Source: Mortierella sp. BCC40632 | Taxonomy: Eukaryota; Mortierellomycota; Mortierellomycetes; Mortierellales; Mortierellaceae | NCBI GenBank assembly: GCA_011634665.1 | Contig: WAEK01000007.1 | Coordinates: forward strand, 1,537,501 to 1,601,500 | Length of the DNA stretch: 64,000 bases | Reading direction: 5' to 3' | In this document: in pieces, positions 54,384 to 64,000 of the stretch | Layout: the number at the start of each line of letters is the position of its first letter | How positions within the stretch are numbered: position 1 is the stretch's first letter | Notes under the pieces: generated by a model | The model's database searches: none | Told to the model about the DNA's origin: nothing | What the model saw: the letters and a program-made list of their open reading frames with translations, nothing else | Program-made: the position numbers and the translations under genes

Positions 54384-54575
54384 TTCTTTCTTCTCCTTCC
54401 TTTTTTTACTTTGTTTCCCCAGCTCTTTTTTACTTCTTATTACCACCGATTCCCATTCGCCTCGACCTTGCTCCAGTTTGTTTGCAGCCCACGTCCAGTT
54501 CACCACTTTTTTTTTTTTTTTTTTTCCTCTTGTCCCCCCGCCGCGCCTCCGCCCCCTTGACACAAAGCACCAACG
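50714..54575. other. 3.9 kb divergent promoter region, no gene seen
   Basis: Lies between the starts of the acyl-CoA synthetase (minus) and NCS-1 (plus). Contains a TG-rich stretch 51181-51240, CT-rich blocks, a T-tract about 52739-52754, a CT array 54331-54373 and T-tract 54507-54525 just before the NCS-1 leader. Frames are short or of simple composition. Confidence 0.45.
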
Positions 54576-55909
54576 ATGGGTAAATCTCAAAGTAAACTGA
54601 GCACCGAAGAGCTCAAGGAGCTCCAGCGCTGCACTCGATGTAAGTCTAGCCTGTGGTCACACCTGACCCCCTTTCCTCTAGTCATGATTGCCAATGGACG
54701 TGGGAGACTGTAATCGGTGCATCCAAGCTCACCTCTTCATCCCATTCTACCCTTCCTTACAACCTAAATTAATTCCCAGTCGACAAGAAGGAGCTCCAGC
54801 AATGGTAATGTCTGTTTCCAAAAAAGAAATCATTCTCCTTTCCTCCCTCTTCCCCATGAATGAATGATCAGTTAGTTCCTCCATCAGCAACCTTAAACAA
54901 TTCAATGGACAAGCATCTGCTTTCCCAATTGAGCGTATACTTTAACCAGGACGATAAGGACTCTGGATATCCATCTCTCTGGAAGCGTAAATATTCCAAC
55001 AGTTGCTCAAAAGATGTACAATTGTTGATACAGATCAACCAATGCACCCGCCTTGGACTCGTATCGCCAAATAATATCGGAAGGTCTGCTTGACGAGATT
55101 CTTTGTACTGGATCACGAATCAATTGCCTCTGGTGGATGAAGAAGCAGGATGTTGTATATGGCCTGACCGCACTAGAAACTGAGAACTGGAACAAGAACC
55201 TGCGCCCAAATGGAAGAGTTGTTTTTTGCTCTCCTTTTTTTCCCTTCCCTTCCTTTTTTTTTTTTTTTTTTTTTTTTTTCCTACCTTGTCCAAAAAAAGC
55301 AGTTGGTTCTAAACGTGTACCTGAGACCTGAATATGATAGGTACAAGGGTTTCATCAAGGATTGCCCCTCAGGAGAACTGGACAAGACAGAGTTCCAAAA
55401 GATCTACAAGCAGTTCTTCCCTTTTGGAGATCCGTCGTCATTCGCCGACTATGTATTTAACGTCTTTGACTCGAACAAAAATGGAAAGATCGAGTTTAAA
55501 GAGTTTATCGTCGCGCTCTCAGTTACCTCGCGTGGAAATCTTGAAGACAAGCTGCAATGTAATGGCTCAGAAAAAAAAAAAAAGTGTCGATTCTTTATCT
55601 TTGCTTAGAGTCTGAGCACCTTTGATGCTGTCGGAGCAAATAATTTGACCAACGTTCTTTTTTTTTTCTTTTTTTTTCTTTCTTTTTCAAATAGGGGCAT
55701 TCCAACTCTACGATATCGACAATGATCAGACAATTACCTATGATGAGATGCTGAGCATTGTGGATGCCATCTACAAGATGGTAGGCACTATGGTCAAGTT
55801 GCCTCCTGATGAGGATACACCCGAGAAGCGTGTCTCCAAGATTTTCTCGCTTATGGATAAGGTACTCAAATTAAGATTATATTACTAGAAATACAATAGC
55901 AAAATTGCC

Positions 55910-55940
<31 letters not shown>

Positions 55941-56086
55941 CCTAACACCTTTTCTTTCTATCTGTGTATGATTTACCGCGTTAATAGGATAGGGATGGAA
56001 GACTGACCTTCGACGAATTCAAGGAGGGGTCGATGAAGGACCCGACAATTGTTCAGGCACTCAGTCTCTACGATGGGCTAGTTTAA
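54576..56086 (+). CDS. NCS1: Neuronal calcium sensor 1 / frequenin
   Basis: Exons: 54576-54639, 54780-54804, 55341-55558, 55695-55861, 55988-56086; 190 aa, the exact family length. EF-hand calcium switch that in fungi binds and stimulates phosphatidylinositol 4-kinase at membranes. The start MGKSQSKLS is the family N-myristoylation signal. EF1 is the usual inactive CPSG loop. EF2 loop [12 protein letters not shown] and EF4 loop [12 protein letters not shown] look calcium-competent. The EF3 loop, [12 protein letters not shown], has Gln at position 6 where Gly is normal. The second exon is only 25 nt (DKKELQQ), supported by perfect frame and family match. The 536-nt second intron contains a T-tract and short meaningless frames. 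Confidence 0.95.
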
Positions 56087-57373
56087 CGGGACCAACAGCT
56101 GTGCCCGACCTCTTATGCACTATCGGAAAATGTGTACATTTTATGTTAAATGGCTGCGGAATATTGTCCGGTATCCTCAAGACGACTCGTCTTTTTTTCT
56201 TTTCTTTCCCCACCCTTGTTTCTTCTTCCTCTTCCTTTTCCACCTTTTTTTTTGTCCTCTACTGTGACAGTTCTTCTCGATCTGGCCTTAAACAACGGCT
56301 GCAAGGCTCTAATAAACCTTGGACTGCGGCAAAATCCTTGCAATTGCCTCAAAACCATTTTTCATAGCAGCACTCTCATACACAAATTTGTGAACAATCT
56401 TTTGTGGCGGGTGCGCAGCTACCAAGAAGGTCAAACGAATTATCCCTCCCCTTTCGGTGGGTTTGTGCCTGTATTCGTACATATTAAACGTCTCTCTTTG
56501 GGTCTAGTCACCAGGGGAATGGTGGAAAAGGCACTGTCTTGAAAGGTCAGGCGAATGAGAGACGTGAGGGCGATGGTGGCTTTCCGGACTGTCATATTTC
56601 CCTACTTGGCGAAATTTAAACTTTTTCTTTTCTTTTCTCTTTTTTACCACTCTTGGCCACCTGTGTTCATTCTTGTCTCTTCGCCAGTCCTGACCTACCC
56701 TTCCGACCATTGTTACCAAAGTAACTTCGCCTTTTCACCATATTCTACACTTCTTGACACTTGGTGGAATATCCCTGCGACCTTTACTCGGCATTCCTAT
56801 TTCCACACTATCGCCCAACTCTTATCTCAGAACCTCACTTCAGAACAGGCACTGGCTCAACTCGATCGTTAACCAGATTGAGGGGTACCGGTGCTTGTTG
56901 ACTCCCGACTCAAGGCAACAGTCGCTTCTGAGAGGAAAAAGAGCTGACCACCTTTTGCTGATTCCTGACAAGGAAGGTAACGTCTTGATAAGCTGTCTCA
57001 AGAATCACGACAGAACAACTCTTAAACCACCGTGCCTTGAACTCTATCAATCTCTCTTTGCCACGAAGTCGATTCATCTATCATCATGGGCTTGCAGTGG
57101 GCAGTGTCTTCTATGGGATCACGTATCAACGGAGCGTTCCTTACGCTGTCACTGATCTCTTGCTTTAGGCGACCTTTCGTCTGTAAAAAAAAAAAAAAAA
57201 AAAAAAATCGAGCCAAAATGGCTAGAGGATATGCACCAAGTTGACGATGTGGCCTATCATTGCGTCTTTAACATTTGCTTCTTAGGCAACAAGGTGCTCC
57301 TGAGCACATCAAAGCGCATATTCCTGACGACAGGCAACCCGGGTGGGCTGAACAAGGGGTGGGAGGGGGAAAA
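56087..57373. other. Spacer/possible 5' part of the Mei2-like gene
   Basis: Pyrimidine-rich after NCS-1, then ordinary sequence, with an A-tract at about 57185-57207. A frame at 56555-56872 ends with a protein-like stretch (LLDTWWNIPATFTRHSYFH), and another covers 56754-57155. Either may be an upstream exon of the Mei2-like gene, but I could not connect them through a good splice site. An acceptor at 57285/57286 (CTTAG) would extend the first exon of that gene leftwards. Confidence 0.35.
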
Positions 57374-60300
57374 ATGCTTTCTGATCCTAACTCTCGCTCG
57401 CCACCATTCGCACGTCCTGAAGTCAAACGTCGTTCACACCCAGAGCACTACTGCTCCGCCCCCTTAGGGTCTACGCCCGGCAATTTCTCTAGTGTGATTG
57501 CTCCACCAGCGTTTGCACGCCCAACGATTCGAGAGCGTTCTTATAGCTATGGTATCGAAAGTCTGTTTCAAAAGGTAGGAGGTCCTTCCATTGTAATTTA
57601 GCTCAAGATGGTGGGCGGCACATTATCATTTGACGAATCCAGTGCTGACAGCGATGTATTCCTTTCTCTTTTTCGTGTGTTTGCTTGAAAGACCCATGAA
57701 CAACATAGTTGGCTTGGCCAAGGAGGGCTGGGTACATTCGAACTCAACACTGAAAATCCAATGCATGCGAATGAGGCGCAGGGAGCTGAGCAAACGCCTT
57801 TGGTCATTGTCGGGCTAAGTGATAGCGACCAAGACTCTCCTAAACCGAGAGACGCAGCAACCAATATACTTTCTGGATTCAAGGGCAACCCTATTGCTAT
57901 AGAAGACAGACCGTGGAACGAAAGTCTTTCCCAGTTCATGGAATCGTCGAGGGACAAGGCATCCTTTCAAAAGGACCCCAGCAACTATAGTCACTGGAAA
58001 GGAGTATCATTGTCGCCGATGGTGGCGTCGCCACTTTGCCGAGAGACCGATTCAAGGAGCAGCACACCTTTCTCAGCCATGTTTTCGTCTCTTCTGGATC
58101 GAGCATTGAATTTGAGCGACGAAGAATACCCACCACTGCCTTTACCAGAAGCAGGGTCGACTTTTAGGTCACAGGACAAGGTGGAAGATGTTAATGGAAG
58201 CTCTCTGGATCTGTTCCGATGGAATAATTGCTCAGAGACCTCAATGACTCTTTCCAGAGAGCGACCACAGCTTCCATTCGGGATCAGTCCAGATTGCCGA
58301 TTGCCTGTTCCATGTACGGTTGAATTGGTTACCCCCACAAGGTATCTTAAGGTGTCCAATGTACCAACCAACACTTCTATCTGGGCCGCTCGAGAGGCGC
58401 TCAAGGTAGGTGAATAGTGGAGTGAAATGCAAAAGAGACATTTCATACTGTGAACGTGAGTGTAGGAATATCAGCAACGGTAGCAGCAGAGGTACTGATA
58501 GTAAGGATTTTCTTGTAGAGCTATGGTGACCTGAAGGGCATTTTCACAATGTTCCTTCAGAGTGAAGGCGTGCTATTCCTAGAGTACTTTGACATCCGAC
58601 ATGCAATGCAAGCTCTAAAGCTTCTCCCAGCGAGTGTCTCGTTTGGCTCCTCAGCTCTACTTGTCCAATACAGCTCAAAAGAAACGATGATCAAGGTAAC
58701 GATGGAAATGTCCCGACATTGACTTGGTGTTGACTAGAGAAATATAACCAAACCTCATTCCAATCAACTCTTAGGTGTCCAGAGATATTCTTGATAGTGA
58801 AAACGATGGCATACTTTTGGTCTCTGTTACCCACCCACGGGTATCGGGCAATGAGCTCTTGGTAAGTACCGCCGTATCGATCTTCAATGAAGCATTCTCC
58901 CTTTTACTCTAACAAGAGATCTTCGGACGCCCTGTGCTTCTGCTGACAAGAAAGCACTTCTTTGAACTATATAGCGCATATTGTCGTCCTATGGTGATAT
59001 TCAATCGTTTCAGTTGGAATCAGAAGGATGCCCAACAGTTGCTTTGATCGAATACTATGACACACGACATGCTGCTATGGTCGGTACTGCGCTGCAGGAT
59101 ATGAACTTTATGGTAATGAGCGCTGAGTTGCGTTACATGTTAGAGTACCGATGGGGAAACAGTCGGTTAATGCTTTATGCACTTGTCTACGCCAAAACGT
59201 TGTAGGGCGGGATCCAATGTACGGTGTCGTATCACTGGAGGGAGAAAGAAAACTTCTTGAGAACTCTGCAACCCCCCCATGACCTGCCAAGTTCATGCGG
59301 GTCCAACAGCGAGCGAGTGCCAGTGCCTCAATGGTCTTTCAATACTTTGGAGCAATCGGAGGAGTCAAGCGTCGAGGCAGTCGACAATTCTTCGGCCAGC
59401 GGTCATACACCATCTCCTCGCTTTTCTCGAAGGGCTGTCTCAGCTCCATGTCTAACAAAAGACTCTTCTGGGTCTCGCTCCATCAGCCTCAAATCTGATA
59501 ACTACGGACATCGGGAGGCCGTGGCTGCGGAACCCCTCCGTCGAGCAGAGTCAGCTCGTACAACTCGAGAGGCTACGATCTGGTTGCCTCAGTTTTCATC
59601 CTCGGCTAAACTCACACCCAAGGCGCAGACAATCTTGACCAATGTTCCGATTGTAGAAGGGTCATCTGAGGAGAATGTCGTTTCAGAGGAAACTTTTCCA
59701 CCAAATGGTCTGTAAAATGATGCTTACAGTTTTGAGCCATGAAAAAAAAAAAAAAAAAAAAAATAGAGAGACTCTGTTTTTGGACGATCACCGCTGACTA
59801 ACCTTGATGTTTATACTCCTTGTCCGAGACAGTTGCTGACGATCGACGCACTACATTTATGATTCGCAACATACCTAACAAATACACACAGGTGAATCCT
59901 CGACTCGATAGTCAAAAAGGCAATTACCCTTTTAATGAGACTGGCCATCTAACAATTCTCTTCATTTCTATCCATTGACACTCTACTACAGCAAATGCTC
60001 CTGGAACTCTTGAACAAGACCCACTTTGGAAAGTTCGATTTCTTGTACCTGCGGATGGATTTCAAGAACAAGTGCAACGTTGGCTATGCATTCATTAACT
60101 TTACCAACGTGGAGTAAGAATCCTTTTAAGAGGCCCTATTATTATTTTAGAGTCATGACTTTTTTTCTGGAGAATGTTTGGTTGCACTAACCTGTCACTT
60201 CTGTTTTTCTCTCTTTTTCTTTTTTTTCTTTCCTTATTGCAGAGTAGTCCCATCGTTTATCAAGGAACATGTCGGCAAACGATGGTAAAGTTTGTGATGC

Positions 60301-60775
60301 AGACAGAGCACATCTCATAAAAAAGGCTTACATTAGAAGGCTGTTGTCCTCCTTCATTTTGGACAATGGTACTTGGGTAGCGAAGGAATCAAGTCGACTT
60401 ACAACCCCTCCCCTCGGTGAATAACTAGGCCAAGATTCAATTCGGAAAAGATTTGCACATTGTCCTATGCGAAGGTTCAAGGTCGAGAAGCGCTTATCGA
60501 AAAGTTTCGAAATTCATGGTAAGGCATGCGAATATGACGACTCTTTTGGTGTAAGCAAAAGGCCGTTTCATTATTGATGAATATTGAAAAAAAAATGGAA
60601 TGGAATGGCTAGCATCATGGACGAGGAACCGAGCTATCGACCTCTCATCTTTTACACCGGCGGACCCAAGGTCGGATTATCAGAGCCGTTCCCACAGCCT
60701 ACGGCGGCCAAAGAATGGGCGGGACGTGACCATGCCAAGCGCCGACCACTGATCGGCCGAACAGGGGATCATTAG
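57374..60775 (+). CDS. MEI2: Mei2-like RNA-binding protein with three RRMs
   Basis: Exons by eye: 57374-57574, 57692-58405, 58519-58695, 58775-58861, 58975-59112, 59206-59707, 59833-59891, 59992-60113, 60243-60284, 60429-60518, 60613-60775; at least 764 aa. RRM1 (about 290-360) begins [12 protein letters not shown]2 (about 377-448) includes GILLVSV and [13 protein letters not shown]. The C-terminal RRM is the Mei2 hallmark: [55 protein letters not shown], then [13 protein letters not shown]. In fission yeast Mei2 binds meiRNA and commits cells to meiosis; the role here is inference. The 5' end is uncertain: the ATG at 57374 is the first in-frame one in that exon, but an acceptor at 57285 allows upstream exons. 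The donor after 59707 (GTCTGT) is weak. Confidence 0.88.
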
Positions 60776-61100
60776 GGATGAAGGAGGTTGGTTTTGCGGG
60801 TGGCTGGCCTCAGCTGAGTAACTAATGACCCGAGAAAGAGAGAGAGGAAAAAAGAGAAAGAAAGAAAGAGAGAAAGAGAGAGTCCTATGATGGTTATCGA
60901 CAGAGACTTTTTTTTTTGCAAAAGGGATATTTAAGCTTTACTATTTTTTGCAATAGCGGTGATGCCCCTGTGACATGGTCTGGGCATTTGCTCAATTGTC
61001 CATTGTATGCCAGGGAAGCAGCTACCTTTGAGGGACACGAGGAAGAGATTCCTTATTTTAGGCTCTACAATTAAAGTACTTTGCTGGAGGGAAAGGGAAA

Positions 61101-61136
<36 letters not shown>

Positions 61137-61500
61137 CAAGAAAGAAAGTCGAGTGCAAAACGGCAGTTTACTCGCCTCCCTTCCCTAGTCCCTCTTCATT
61201 CTTTTGTCCACGAGTGTAGCGTGCCAAGACAGAGGTTGGCTATGGCCCAGGCAGCCAAGCCAATGGTTGACATGAGTTGGAGAGAGAGAAAGAGAGCAGT
61301 GAGGAAAACAGGATTTGTCACAGGAGGAAGAGGAGGGAAAAAAGCCTTCACTCCTCCGAAAAGGGAGAGCAAAATTCGGGTCACGATGAAAGAGGATGCC
61401 TGGGGCACTCTTCCCTTCGAAATGGGCTGTATCTGCACTACTGAGATCCACATAAATATTTCCAGATTCCACCAAAAAGAAAAAGAAACCCCATCGGCTA

Positions 61501-61540
<40 letters not shown>

Positions 61541-62374
61541 GTTCACACATACCACACACATTTATACTCTCTCTTTTTCTCCTCTTTCTATTTTCCAATT
61601 CGAAAAAAAAAAAGCGCAGGGCCTAAGCTCACACAAGATAGCCTTGATCGACTTTTACCACTCTTTTCTTCAGGCGAACGGTTCTGGACCTCGTTCTTCC
61701 TCTTTTGATAGCGTAAGATACACACGCACACACACGTAGCGGGATGGGAAACTGCTTCAGTTCCCGGTCTGACAGAGATATCTATCTGGACCCTCAAGCT
61801 CGACGATAGTAAAGTTCTTCCTTACTTTGTTTCTTTCTTTCTCTCTCTCTCCCTATGTCACAGAATACCTGAACAGTAGTCCAAGGAATACCACAATCGT
61901 CACTCAAGCGCTGACCTCTATTTCTCTTCTTTCTTTCTTTCTTCTTCATTTGGGTGGATTTCTCTGGATCTAGCTATGAGGAACAAATCAGGAAGGAGCG
62001 CAAGAAAAAGAAAAAAAAAAGAGACAGGGATTATGCTGTAGTTGTCGCTCTTGGGGCTACAGGTGCCTAAACAACCATTTGTCAAGCCCGTCAGCTCTTT
62101 TTCTCTCTCACTCTCTCACTTTCTCACCCTCTCTCGCTCTTGCTCTTGCTCTCTTCTAAAGGATCAAATCCAACTTTGTATTAAAGAAAAAACAGATATC
62201 CCGAGCATTCAGCCAAAGCTCTTCATTTTTTTTTCTTTTTTTTGTTGTTGTTGTTGTTGTTGTTGTTGTTGCAAGATTCAGAGGCGTGGAAGGTCTGGAT
62301 TCTAAAAAACCTCCTCCTTGAGACAAAGTCAACATTTAATTTTTCAAACAAACAAAAAAAAAAAAAATGTTTAA

Positions 62375-62408
<34 letters not shown>

Positions 62409-62443
62409 TCCAAAAAAAAATCTCCATTATCTTTTTTTTTTGC
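60776..62443. other. Spacer between Mei2-like and PHAF1-like genes
   Basis: The two genes are convergent here. Contains GA-rich 60834-60880, GA array about 61106-61132, CT array 61502-61538, CTTT stretches, a TTG array about 62243-62271 and A-tracts 62354-62366 and 62379-62405. No gene seen. Confidence 0.5.
62243..62271. repeat. (TTG)n microsatellite
   Basis: About nine to ten trinucleotide units, after the 3' end of the minus-strand PHAF1-like gene. Confidence 0.85.

Positions 62444-64000
<1,557 letters not shown>

Noticed and set aside
54860..55195. Short frames on both strands inside the second NCS-1 intron
   Set aside because: They interrupt a gene that splices perfectly in frame across them; no domain.

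Overview
This is a nuclear fungal contig, probably from an early-diverging lineage such as Mortierellomycotina. That placement is inference from intron-rich genes with GT..AG introns, very frequent long A/T homopolymers and CT/CA microsatellites, and the gene set; no marker gene settles the genus. Start and end positions given for multi-exon genes are outer limits; my exon calls are in the evidence text. They were joined by eye from splice sites, reading frame and family resemblance, not from transcripts.

Left part (1-14 kb): a complete eight-exon Kin4-like Ser/Thr kinase with a KA1-type C-terminus (79-6994), then about 7 kb of decayed DNA. That stretch holds an unassigned minus-strand relic, an unusual 8-bp tandem array (8699-8833) and a broken pogo/Tigger-type transposase (10929-12439).

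Kelch cluster (14-26.3 kb): four paralogous loci for type I membrane proteins. Each has a signal peptide, a kelch-like ectodomain, a proline linker, one transmembrane segment and a charged, rapidly diverging cytoplasmic tail. Two plus-strand genes and one minus-strand gene are intact, and one plus-strand copy is a pseudogene. All intact copies share a four-exon structure with intron phases 0,1,1. This is the most distinctive gene system in the window.

Retroelement/tRNA region (29.4-32.5 kb): a tRNA-Ile(AAU) on the minus strand. Its 5' flank carries a 5'-truncated LINE with RNase H, an A-tail and an 18-bp target site duplication, followed by further LINE-type tails.

Right part (32.9-64 kb): ordinary housekeeping and regulatory genes separated by long microsatellite-rich spacers. 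They are a GNAT acetyltransferase-like protein, a potentially N-myristoylated LaeA-like methyltransferase with a 600-residue disordered N-terminus, N-acetylglucosamine-6-phosphate deacetylase (chitin/GlcNAc catabolism), a convergent long-chain acyl-CoA synthetase, NCS-1/frequenin, a Mei2-like RNA-binding protein, and the 3' part of a PHAF1 (UPF0183) homologue cut by the window end. No operon-like organisation is seen. The kinase, NCS-1 and Mei2-like genes are signalling or differentiation genes but do not form an obvious functional cluster.
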